A DNA stretch of 33,959 nucleotides from Oscillospiraceae bacterium (GTDB taxonomy: Bacteria > Bacillota > Clostridia > Oscillospirales > CAG-272): the NCBI GenBank assembly GCA_015063795.1, contig SVTL01000018.1, positions 1 to 33,959 of the forward strand, given 5' to 3'. The stretch's first letter is position 1, and each line of letters begins with the position of its first letter. Shown here one piece after another: positions 18,713 to 25,062 of this stretch. A program made the position numbers and the translations under genes. Below the pieces are notes generated by a model that did no database searches, was not told where the DNA came from, and saw nothing but the letters and a program-made list of their open reading frames with translations.

Positions 18713-18938
18713 TAAGTAAAAACCACCTTCTTTTGAGGGTGGTTTTTGCTTATCGGAGAATTCAAGCGAGGGATTCGAAGCAGCGATAAAAACAACACGG
18801 TGTGTTGTTTTTGAGCGGTGACCGAAGAATTTTTCAAAGCATAACATAAATCCTTTCCGAAATGCTTTGAAAAATTCGAGAAGAATCCCTCTCTCTCCGC
18901 CATAAGTAAAAACCACCTTCTTTTGAGGGTGGTTTTTG
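18693..18938 (+). repeat. 56-bp perfect direct repeat of tRNA-Ser 3' end plus terminator, with 134-bp spacer
   Basis: 18693-18748 is identical to 18883-18938 (offset exactly 190). Each copy spans the last 20 bases of tRNA-Ser including CCA and the whole downstream terminator hairpin. The spacer (18749-18882) has no credible ORF. It contains two perfect inverted repeats: an 11-bp one (18788-18798 with 18802-18812) and a 16-bp one (18827-18842 with 18862-18877). This has the form of an attL/attR pair around a very small element, or of a tandem duplication of a structured non-coding unit. Confidence 0.85.
18720..18747. terminator. Intrinsic terminator of tRNA-Ser (second copy at 18910-18937)
   Basis: AAACCACCTTC and GAGGGTGGTTT form a stem (with one G-T pair) around a TTTT loop, with an A-run before and a T-run after, so it can stop transcription from both sides. 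An identical copy lies 190 bases downstream as part of the direct repeat. Confidence 0.9.
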
Positions 18939-19033
18939 TTTTACAAGAAAAGCAGGACCCGCAGGTCCTGCTCCTAATCTGTTCGAATAATTTGGAATTG
19001 GTCGAACTGTTAAGGCTTCTTGATGCCATCGTT

Positions 19034-19579
19034 TCAGTTTAATATTTCATCCCCGTGGAGTCGGACATAAGCAAGCAGCAATTCACTTAGATCTTCATTC
19101 TGGTATATTTCTGAAAATGTAGTATCAAAAGATTCATAAGGGAAGCGTTCATACTGTTTTAAATAGTCTTGGATGCTCACGATACGGAAAGAATTCATTT
19201 TCGTAACATCAATCTCATTTTGGTTTACAAAGGTTGAATAGTGCTTCTGCATTTCAACTGCGCCAACTTCTCCCAACGCATCGCGGATATACTGCGCATA
19301 ACCATTATAGTCATTAACAAAAAATTGGCATAAACCGCCATTCATCATTTCTGCATCAAAAGTAATCAGTGCTGCAACGGTCAGTTGCTTCTGGTTCAGT
19401 GTATTCGGTTCTGCATCCATAAATCTTGTTATCAAAGCATCATACATATCGTTGTCCTCCATTGCAAGTATTTCATCTGTATTTGGCGCGGTATCGTTCG
19501 TTATACCATCGTTAGATGAGACCATACATCCACTCATCAGCGATATCATCAAAACCAATAGTATGATAAGCTTCCTCAT
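19034..19579 (-). CDS. Lipoprotein with DUF4375-like domain
   Basis: 181 residues, GGAGGTG ribosome site, lipoprotein signal peptide with lipobox MSGC. The mature part has the DUF4375-like pattern: LTVAALITFDAEMMNGGLCQFF, then YAQYIRDALGEVGA, an acidic helix-rich body, and a C-terminal LLAYVRLHGDEI. DUF4375 proteins (named from DMP19-like members) are widespread and poorly understood; some are DNA mimics or immunity-like proteins, but an exported lipidated form is less usual. It is monocistronic with its own promoter (19666-19694) and lies in the AT-rich island. The family call is moderate and the function unknown. Confidence 0.75.
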   Translation of the reverse strand: MRKLIILLVLMISLMSGCMVSSNDGITNDTAPNTDEILAMEDNDMYDALITRFMDAEPNTLNQKQLTVAALITFDAEMMNGGLCQFFVNDYNGYAQYIRDALGEVGAVEMQKHYSTFVNQNEIDVTKMNSFRIVSIQDYLKQYERFPYESFDTTFSEIYQNEDLSELLLAYVRLHGDEILN

Positions 19580-19665
19580 CCCGACCGCACCTCCAAATCC
19601 AGATTGATCAAACAGTCAAATTCATGGTTTACCGAACTGTTTACACAGAGACTTTTCCATTAAGC

Positions 19666-19694
19666 ATTATACCATAAGTATGCAAAATTGTCAA
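19666..19694 (-). promoter_or_regulatory. Sigma-A promoter of the DUF4375-like lipoprotein gene
   Basis: On the minus strand, TTGACA (19689-19694), a 17-bp spacer, TATAAT (19666-19671), with TGG extended -10. It overlaps the stop region of the decayed gene upstream. Confidence 0.88.
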
Positions 19695-20032
19695 TCTGTG
19701 GGCATTATTGTTTGCTGAAATGTCACAAATCGAGAAATGTCATCCGCTTCGCCCGGATGCAATGTTCCTCGCGAAATTTCCGGTACGGAATTGCGGTCAC
19801 TGAATATATACTCGGCTGGTTCTCTTCGCTTTCCGACAATCTCACCGCTGAGTTTCTCGAAATCTGCTTTGAGATTGAGGCAACGGATTTATTCTTCCTC
19901 TGTTGCTTTGCAGAGGTCCTTGATTTCATTGGTCAATGCCTGTTTTTCACCTGTCAGATGTGCCACATCTTTTTTCAGGTCCTCAACTTGGACATCAAGT
20001 TTTTTCTTGATGCCTTTTTTTGCTTTCCACAT
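19691..20032 (-). pseudogene. Decayed coiled-coil gene with an in-frame stop
   Basis: From ATG at 20032 the frame encodes a basic then coiled-coil segment (KKLDVQVEDLKKDVAHL, EKQALTNEIKDL) and stops with TAA at 19889-19891 after 47 residues. The same frame then continues open for 65 more codons to a TGA at 19691-19693. That part has protein-like composition (for example ADFEKLSGEIVGKRREPAEY). This suggests one gene broken by a nonsense change. There is no convincing ribosome site before 20032, so the true 5' end may also be missing. It follows the zinc-ribbon gene on the same strand. Not recognised; the alternative is two chance open stretches. Confidence 0.4.
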
Positions 20033-20093
20033 GCACTTTATGGATGTTCTGTCGGGCGATCCTATGCCTCCCCTGTGCAACGGGGAAACATTC

Positions 20094-20423
20094 TCAATCC
20101 TCCGTTTCCCTTGCGAGAGGACAGAAGCCCTTTCTTCCGCAATGAGGACATCGAAAAACGCGATCATCATTCATATGAATGGAAAGTGCTGCTTGCCACC
20201 ACTTTGGATAAAAAGATCGATTGCATTTGGGGCAGACATACTTTTGGGATGCTATATGCTTGCCGGCCGCAAAGAAAACAAGTGCGGAAAAGACAAGCAC
20301 CGGAACAGCAATCGCCCACCACGGAGCATCATACTGCCGATCAAACCAATTCACCTTGCAGGAGGTCAAAGAAAAGGCAAGAACTATTGTCAGAAGAACA
20401 AAAGCAATCTTCTTCATTTTCAT
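20094..20423 (-). CDS. Small membrane lipoprotein with a zinc ribbon
   Basis: 109 residues, AAAGGAG before the ATG. A signal peptide ends in lipobox LTSC. A second hydrophobic stretch (WWAIAVPVLVFSALVFFAAG, about residues 35-54) would anchor it again. The C-terminal half has two knuckles, CPKC and CPHC, about 30 residues apart, forming a likely zinc ribbon. The start overlaps the stop of the hydrolase gene (ATGA), so the two are translationally coupled in the MerR-led operon. If the lipobox is used, the zinc ribbon would be cytoplasmic only if the second helix crosses back. Function not recognised. Confidence 0.7.
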   Translation of the reverse strand: MKMKKIAFVLLTIVLAFSLTSCKVNWFDRQYDAPWWAIAVPVLVFSALVFFAAGKHIASQKYVCPKCNRSFYPKWWQAALSIHMNDDRVFRCPHCGRKGFCPLARETED

Positions 20424-21430
20424 CTATCTCCTTTAATAAAATCAGTAAAAGCGGAAATAACCTCGCTCGGAAAATCTACTTGTGTATATATTGACGAGGG
20501 ATCTGTAGTATCAATCTTATATCCGAAATGGCTGATGTCGTCATATACACATATGGATACATTTGCAGAATCTGAAAAGAGAGTTGACCATAGATTGAGA
20601 TCCTCGTCAAAGGATTGCTTATCAAATTTGCTGTTAATGATAAGCGTCTTTATATTAGCATTGGAAATATTTTTTGCAACATCAATTTGATTATAGGATA
20701 CCCAATAGTAATCACTTGCACTGTAATAGTAGTATCCCTTTGCAGAAGAAGTGGTTGCGTTTTTGGCAGCCTCTGCATAAGTGGTATAGGACTCTTTATT
20801 GACAGGATCAAGCGCAGAATATTGATCGCATGCAATATCCGCAAGATGCCGTGCCGAGCTATTGAAAAGGAGCATACCGTCAACACCTTCGATACTTGCG
20901 GCAAGCTCGGTGGCAATCTGACCTCCAAGGCTATGACCGAGTAAATACAAGCTTGAAATGTTTTGTGATTTCAAATATTCAATGGCGGCATTACAATCCT
21001 CGAGATATTCTTCTTCTATACCGCACTTTATATCAAAGTTGGCGGCATAGCTGAATGTCCTTTTATCCACTCGCAGAGAATTGATCCCTTCTTTAGCAAG
21101 TCCATTTGCAATATCCTTAAACGGCTTTAATGTGCCGAGAGTTTCGTCGTAATCACTTGGACCGGAGCCTGCAATTAACAAAACGGCAGGATGAGCATTT
21201 CCGTCGTCAATATAAGTATAAACTGCATTTAATTTATAGCCGTTACTTTCTAAAACAAAATGCTTTTCCTCAATGCTACCTTGGGGAATGTCTTTATTAG
21301 GAATATTCGTTGTTTCATTTGGAATCATCTCAGTATTATCACTTGTTCCATTTATATCAGGGCTTTCGGTATTGCATCCGGATAGAGCCACGATACATAT
21401 GAGTAAAATGATAGCTATAATTCTTTTCAT
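20420..21430 (-). CDS. Lipoprotein alpha/beta hydrolase (serine aminopeptidase S33-like)
   Basis: 336 residues from MKRIIAI, placed by GAGGTGA; it starts four bases after the MerR stop. The lipoprotein signal ends in LSGC, followed by a low-complexity Thr/Asn/Asp spacer. The alpha/beta hydrolase core shows LLIAGSGPSDYDETLG (oxyanion region), LRVDKR, the nucleophile elbow LLGHSLGGQ and a C-terminal ISHFGY supplying the His. Relatives are exported esterases or peptidases of broad or unknown specificity. It is the middle gene of the MerR-hydrolase-zinc-ribbon operon; the regulator may sense a compound that this enzyme modifies. The substrate is not deducible. Confidence 0.85.
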   Translation of the reverse strand: MKRIIAIILLICIVALSGCNTESPDINGTSDNTEMIPNETTNIPNKDIPQGSIEEKHFVLESNGYKLNAVYTYIDDGNAHPAVLLIAGSGPSDYDETLGTLKPFKDIANGLAKEGINSLRVDKRTFSYAANFDIKCGIEEEYLEDCNAAIEYLKSQNISSLYLLGHSLGGQIATELAASIEGVDGMLLFNSSARHLADIACDQYSALDPVNKESYTTYAEAAKNATTSSAKGYYYYSASDYYWVSYNQIDVAKNISNANIKTLIINSKFDKQSFDEDLNLWSTLFSDSANVSICVYDDISHFGYKIDTTDPSSIYTQVDFPSEVISAFTDFIKGDR

Positions 21431-21434
21431 CGTC

Positions 21435-22136
21435 TCACCTCGCATTCATATCATAATATCCAAGCCAAAGTCCGTCTATCATTCCATTATGAAAAACATA
21501 TGTAATTTTTAGACCGAGCTTTGAAAATCTGGCAAAACAATATAGTTTATTTGAAAACTTATCGTCTGCAACGGTTTTATCGATCGAAACAAAATCACCA
21601 AGCGGAGCGAACGTGTCCTTTCGAACAGCACGGTAAACATCTCTCGGCATATATTCCGCCAAACGTGGACTCAGATGCTCATAGAGCGTGTCAGCATCTC
21701 CGCTTAAAACGGCATCTGTACAAATTCGAGAGATTTCTTTTTCTTCCTCATTCATGGCAGAAGAAAGCTGCCAATCCTCCGCAAATATGTCTTTGCCGGA
21801 TTCAAGCGCAGATAAAGCTTCATTCAAAAGATTGATTTCACGAATGCGAGAATCAATAGACGCATATATTTCTGCGCGCTTGGAAAGGACTGCGTCCTTC
21901 AGATCCGCTCCTTTGGTTTGCAGCTCTGCAATCGCCTTCACAGACAATCCCAATGTACGAAGAACAAGAACATTTCTAACAGTCGTAATTTGTTCTTCGG
22001 TATAATGCCGGCGCGATGAAATTCCGACCGTTGTGCTTTGAATGATGCCTTTCTCTTCATAAAAGCGAAGCGTCCTTGATGTCGTACCAAGCATCTTGCA
22101 AACTTCTGTAATATCATACAGTTGCTTTTGATTCAT
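21435..22136 (-). CDS. MerR-family transcriptional regulator
   Basis: About 233 residues from MNQKQLYDITEV, preceded by GGGGGTGA; an in-frame extension upstream lacks a site. The N-terminal winged helix-turn-helix is typical (TSRTLRFYEEKGII then SRRHYTEEQI), followed by the dimerisation coiled coil (about residues 75-120). The C-terminal about 110 residues are a separate effector-type domain ending in LGYYDMNAR, without an obvious metal-binding Cys set, so an organic ligand is more likely than a metal. Its own promoter has a MerR-type 19-bp spacer with a perfect dyad (22169-22183), implying autoregulation of the three-gene operon. Confidence 0.9.
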   Translation of the reverse strand: MNQKQLYDITEVCKMLGTTSRTLRFYEEKGIIQSTTVGISSRRHYTEEQITTVRNVLVLRTLGLSVKAIAELQTKGADLKDAVLSKRAEIYASIDSRIREINLLNEALSALESGKDIFAEDWQLSSAMNEEEKEISRICTDAVLSGDADTLYEHLSPRLAEYMPRDVYRAVRKDTFAPLGDFVSIDKTVADDKFSNKLYCFARFSKLGLKITYVFHNGMIDGLWLGYYDMNAR

Positions 22137-22158
22137 AACGTCACCCCCTCTATACGAT

Positions 22159-22189
22159 ATGATACCACTTGACGTTGCGTCAATTTCAA
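22159..22189 (-). promoter_or_regulatory. MerR-type promoter with dyad operator in a 19-bp spacer
   Basis: On the minus strand, TTGAAA (22184-22189), a 19-bp spacer, TATCAT (22159-22164) with TGG before it. The spacer holds the perfect dyad TTGACGcaaCGTCAA (22169-22183). An over-long spacer centred on a palindrome is the hallmark of MerR-controlled promoters, where the regulator untwists DNA to align the boxes. The start codon of the MerR gene lies 22 bases downstream. Confidence 0.82.
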
Positions 22190-22297
22190 GCAAAACAAAA
22201 AAATTAACAAAAAAATTAATCAGTACGCCTTCTTTATCGACGTTACCGCAATGCAACTTTTTTCTTTTTTCTTTTTTGCTTCATCTCGCCAAAAGCC

Positions 22298-22326
22298 TTG
22301 CAAGGAAAAGGAAAATATGATATACT
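22298..22326 (+). promoter_or_regulatory. Sigma-A promoter of the GNAT gene and its leader peptide
   Basis: TTGCAA (22298-22303), a 17-bp spacer and TATACT (22321-22326) preceded by TGA. Transcription would start near 22333, leaving a leader of about 120 bases before the acetyltransferase ORF. Confidence 0.8.
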
Positions 22327-22383
22327 ATATAGTTGTATAAAAGAATTGCCTACAAACTAAATTTACAGAAAGGGTGATGACAT

Positions 22384-22422
22384 ATGAAAATGAATCGTGT
22401 ATGGAGGGTTCACGTTTCCTAA
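22384..22422 (+). CDS. Putative 12-residue leader peptide MKMNRVWRVHVS
   Basis: A short ORF in the GNAT leader begins with ATG behind AAAGGGTGATGACAT and ends with TAA at 22420-22422. Its distal codons overlap the 5' arm of one hairpin and its stop overlaps the 3' arm. This is the arrangement of regulatory leader peptides that sense ribosome stalling. The peptide has no known sequence family that I recognise. Confidence 0.5.
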   Translation: MKMNRVWRVHVS

Positions 22423-22445
22423 CCCTCCGAATAAAACTTTGGAGG
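22403..22445 (+). promoter_or_regulatory. Competing hairpins controlling the GNAT ribosome binding site
   Basis: GGAGGGTT (22403-22410) can pair with AACCCTCC (22421-22428). Alternatively CCTCCGAA (22424-22431) can pair with TTTGGAGG (22438-22445), whose GGAGG is the Shine-Dalgarno of the GNAT gene. Both are 8-bp stems (the second with one G-U pair) and are mutually exclusive. This is the layout of a translational attenuator tied to the leader ORF. There is no T-run, so transcription termination is unlikely. Confidence 0.55.
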
Positions 22446-22452
22446 AAATATA

Positions 22453-22959
22453 ATGGAAAAACAAATCAAGTATGTCCAGCTCTCTGCTGATAACGCAGAA
22501 AATTGTAAGGTGTTTGAGTCGCTGATGTATGAATACATTGATGAGATGAATGAGCATAGCGAACGTCCACTTCCAAAAGAGTTTCAACAGAAATGGATCA
22601 ACAGCATCATTGCTATGCAAGGACCGACAGATCGCCATTTAGAATTGTGTTATGTCAAGGAAATGCCGATTGGTTTTCTTTACGGGAAAATCGACCATGA
22701 AGATCACAAGGGATTTGTAAAACCCGGATACGGATACATTATGGAGTTCTATGTAAAGCCAGATCATCGTCGCAACGGTTATGGCAAGATGATGTTTAAG
22801 CGTTTGGAGCGATTGTTCCATATTGACGGTGCGGAAATGATGTACTTAACCGCCGATCCTGTTACCGGAAAACCTTTTTGGGAATCAATGGGGTTTGTAA
22901 ACGTCAATGAAAAGTCGCCAGAAAACCAACATTACATTTACGAAAGACCGATCACTTAA
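22453..22959 (+). CDS. GNAT family N-acetyltransferase
   Basis: 168 residues with GGAGG six bases from the ATG. The GNAT fold is seen in YIMEFYVKPDHRRNGYGKMMFKRLE (strand beta4, the Arg/Gly-rich acetyl-CoA loop and helix alpha3) and in PVTGKPFWESMGFV near the C-terminus. It transfers an acetyl group from acetyl-CoA to an amine; the acceptor is unknown. Placement in the AT-rich island and the inducible-looking leader suggest a protective role against an antibiotic or other toxic amine, but this is inference only. It is transcribed from the promoter at 22298-22326, and the YitT-family gene lies 55 bases further on without a clear promoter of its own. Confidence 0.88.
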   Translation: MEKQIKYVQLSADNAENCKVFESLMYEYIDEMNEHSERPLPKEFQQKWINSIIAMQGPTDRHLELCYVKEMPIGFLYGKIDHEDHKGFVKPGYGYIMEFYVKPDHRRNGYGKMMFKRLERLFHIDGAEMMYLTADPVTGKPFWESMGFVNVNEKSPENQHYIYERPIT

Positions 22960-23014
22960 AAAGAAAAAACAGTCGGAGCTGCCTTGTTCCGCATCCGACA
23001 GGAAGGACCTTATC

Positions 23015-23962
23015 ATGACCAAAACACGAAAGCCCATGAACAAAAATCTCAAGATCGCTGTGGAGTATCTTGCCATCATCCTGACCGCCGTTTTGCTGGC
23101 GCTCAATTACCAGCTTTTCGTTGTGGAAAACAACTTCGCCCCCGCCGGCATCAACGGTGTGGCCACTATGATCCAGTACAAGACCGGCTTCAGCATCGGT
23201 TATATGTCCCTGCTGATCAACATCCCGCTTTGTATCTTCGCCTTTTTCTTCATCAACCGCCCCTTTGCCAAGCGCTCGCTCTGCTTCTGTCTGGTCTATT
23301 CCTTCGTTTTTCTCTATCTGCAGAAGCTGGGGCTGGAAAACCTGCAGTACAACGCCAACGGTCAGGACACCATCTTCCCCGCCCTGCTCAGCGGTATCAT
23401 CAGCGGCTTTGTTTACGGCATGCTCTCCCGCTTCAATTCCTCGGCAGGCGGCACGCTGATCATCAGCAAGTACATCAACAAGACCAAGCCTTCGCTCAAC
23501 TTCTTCTGGGTCAACTTCGTGCTCAATGCCATTGTGGCTGTCGTCTCCTTCTTCGTGTACGCCAAGGTCGGTGAAAACGGCGTGCTGACCTTTGACTACC
23601 GTCCTGTCTGCCTCTGCGTCACCTACTGCTTCGTGTCCAGCTTCATCGCCGACTACATCATCAAGGGCACCAAGTCGGCCTACCGCTTCACCATCATCAC
23701 CCCTCACGGCGACGAGATCACCGCCGACATTTTCAAAAAGCTCAAGCACGGCGTCACCCGCATCGAGGCCACCGGCTCTTACAGCAACACCGATCTGGAT
23801 ATGCTGGTCTGCGTGGTCAACAAGCACCAGCTGATCGACTTCCGCGAGATCCTGAAGCAATACGACAACACCTTCTCCTTCTCTGAGCAGGTCGTTTCCA
23901 CCTACGGTAACTTTGCCACCATCAAGAAGATAGGCGGCGAGCCGGTCAAGCAGATTCGCTGA
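23015..23962 (+). CDS. YitT-family membrane protein (DUF161 plus DUF2179)
   Basis: 315 residues from MTKTRKPMNKN, behind GGAAGG; an upstream in-frame extension would overlap the GNAT gene. Residues about 15-215 contain five or six transmembrane helices with the family motifs NYQLFVVENNFAPAGINGVA and RFNSSAGGTLIISKYI. The last 80 or so residues form the soluble DUF2179 domain (TADIFKKLKHGVTRIEATGSYS). Members are integral inner-membrane proteins of unknown transport or sensing role, common in several copies per Firmicutes genome. The PHP phosphoesterase follows 36 bases later. Confidence 0.92.
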   Translation: MTKTRKPMNKNLKIAVEYLAIILTAVLLALNYQLFVVENNFAPAGINGVATMIQYKTGFSIGYMSLLINIPLCIFAFFFINRPFAKRSLCFCLVYSFVFLYLQKLGLENLQYNANGQDTIFPALLSGIISGFVYGMLSRFNSSAGGTLIISKYINKTKPSLNFFWVNFVLNAIVAVVSFFVYAKVGENGVLTFDYRPVCLCVTYCFVSSFIADYIIKGTKSAYRFTIITPHGDEITADIFKKLKHGVTRIEATGSYSNTDLDMLVCVVNKHQLIDFREILKQYDNTFSFSEQVVSTYGNFATIKKIGGEPVKQIR

Positions 23963-23998
23963 CTGTCGTTTCCGACACAGAAAAGGAGCATCCAACCC

Positions 23999-24697
23999 AT
24001 GTGGTACCGATACGAAATGCATATGCACTCCATGCAGGGCAGCGGCTGCGGCTATTCCCATTCCGCCGACATGGTCCGTGCCTACCACGCCGCAGGCTAT
24101 GCCGGCGCTGTGCTGACCGATCACTTCATCTACGGCAACACCGCCGTCCCCGCCGATCTTCCCTGGGAGGAGCGGATGCAGCGCTATTACGATGCCTATT
24201 TGGCGGCCAAGCCCACGGCAGACGAGCTGGATTTTGACCTTCTGTTCGGCATCGAGCATTTTTACCGCGACTTCAAGGAGGTTCTCGTTTACGGGATGGA
24301 TCTGGCCTTCTGGCAGAAGAACACCGACATTCCTTCCCTCTCCTTAAGCGAATTCATCGACCGCGTCCACGAGGCCGGCGGCTTTGTCTCCCACGCGCAC
24401 CCCTTCCGCTTCAAGCCCTACATGACGCATTACGTCGATCCCGAGCCCGACAAATGCGATGCCATCGAGGTTTACAACTTCTCGGACAACGAACAGACCA
24501 ATGCCAAGGCCGAGGAGCTGGCCAAAGAAGGCGGCTTTCTCCGCACCTCGGGCGGCGATTCCCACCGCCACACCTACGAGGGCATCGGCAAGGCCGGCAT
24601 GGCGTTTCCGCGCAGGATCCGCACCTCAAAGGAGCTGGTCACGGCACTGAAAAACGGCGAGGGAAAGCTGATCGTCGACGGCGAGATCTGCTTTTAA
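23999..24697 (+). CDS. PHP-domain metal-dependent phosphoesterase
   Basis: 232 residues, AAAAGGAG upstream. Metal ligands of the PHP fold are visible in order: HMHS near the N-terminus, LTDHF, GIEHF, VSHAHPFR and GGDSHRH near the C-terminus. This stand-alone form resembles the histidinol-phosphatase/TrpH-like superfamily that hydrolyses phosphate monoesters or nucleotides. The true substrate is not evident. It is probably co-transcribed with the YitT-family gene, and the gap behind it holds the scfA promoter. Confidence 0.88.
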   Translation: MWYRYEMHMHSMQGSGCGYSHSADMVRAYHAAGYAGAVLTDHFIYGNTAVPADLPWEERMQRYYDAYLAAKPTADELDFDLLFGIEHFYRDFKEVLVYGMDLAFWQKNTDIPSLSLSEFIDRVHEAGGFVSHAHPFRFKPYMTHYVDPEPDKCDAIEVYNFSDNEQTNAKAEELAKEGGFLRTSGGDSHRHTYEGIGKAGMAFPRRIRTSKELVTALKNGEGKLIVDGEICF

Positions 24698-24760
24698 TCA
24701 CCGTCACCTCCTTTTTGTTAATAAAAATCACAAAAAGCGGCAGGAAATCGATTCTTTGTC

Positions 24761-24789
24761 TTGACTTTGCCGTCCGCTTGTGATATAAT
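24761..24789 (+). promoter_or_regulatory. Sigma-A promoter of scfA
   Basis: TTGACT (24761-24766), a 17-bp spacer and TATAAT (24784-24789) preceded by TGA, 40 bases before the scfA start. Confidence 0.88.
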
Positions 24790-24828
24790 TTATTATGCTA
24801 AATTTTGTATTTTGTGGAGGATCACATC

Positions 24829-24984
24829 ATGGAACATATCAAGACTCTCAAGACTCGTAACCTTTGCGACAGCGCAAAGCACGGCGGCTGCGGCGAGTGC
24901 CAGACTTCCTGCCAGTCCGCTTGCAAGACCAGCTGCGGCATTGCCAACCAGCAGTGCGAGAGCAAGGAAAAGAAGAGCAAGTAA
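24829..24984 (+). CDS. scfA: SCIFF peptide precursor (ranthipeptide)
   Basis: 51 residues with TGGAGG before the ATG. It opens MEHIKTLKTRNL, the conserved leader of six-Cys-in-forty-five peptides, then the Cys-rich core around CGECQTSCQSACKTSC and a basic tail. Cysteines are at 13, 21, 24, 28, 32, 36 and 43: seven, one more than the name implies, the extra one being Cys13. In this family a radical SAM enzyme forms thioether links from Cys sulfur to a non-alpha carbon of a neighbouring residue. The maturase is the next gene. The role of the mature peptide is still debated; signalling or quorum functions have been proposed. Confidence 0.95.
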   Translation: MEHIKTLKTRNLCDSAKHGGCGECQTSCQSACKTSCGIANQQCESKEKKSK

Positions 24985-24996
24985 AGCAACTTAAAA

Positions 24997-25025
24997 ATGC
25001 CGCCGCTTTGTCGGCGGCGTTTTTT
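24997..25025 (+). terminator. Intrinsic terminator between scfA and scfB
   Basis: GCCGCCG (24999-25005) pairs with CGGCGGC (25012-25018), followed by TTTTTT. With no clear promoter for scfB, read-through past this site would give much more precursor mRNA than maturase mRNA. Confidence 0.85.
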
Positions 25026-25062
25026 GCATTGCATGTCATCAAACAAAAGAGGAGACCACGTT

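Larger units (their letters stand above)
18950..22970. other. AT-rich accessory island downstream of tRNA-Ser
   Basis: Judged by eye, this stretch is much more AT-rich than the genes on either side and uses A/T-ending codons where neighbours use G/C-ending ones. It holds only accessory genes: lipoproteins, a MerR regulator, a hydrolase, a GNAT enzyme and a broken gene. It begins next to the duplicated 3' end of tRNA-Ser. GC-rich sequence resumes just before the YitT-family gene. No integrase or transposase and no distal copy of the tRNA end were found inside the window, so the right boundary is approximate. Confidence 0.55.

Noticed and set aside
18544..19029. Open frames antisense to tRNA-Ser giving GGERGIRTLDG and RERDSNPRWG-type peptides
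   Set aside because: These are well-known false ORFs read across the antisense strand of tRNA-Ser genes and their repeats; no ribosome site and they overlap a confident tRNA.
22960..23014. Distal att site of the AT-rich island
   Set aside because: No copy of the tRNA-Ser 3' end is present here; only an unrelated GTCGGA/TCCGAC stem was found, so the right boundary stays undefined.
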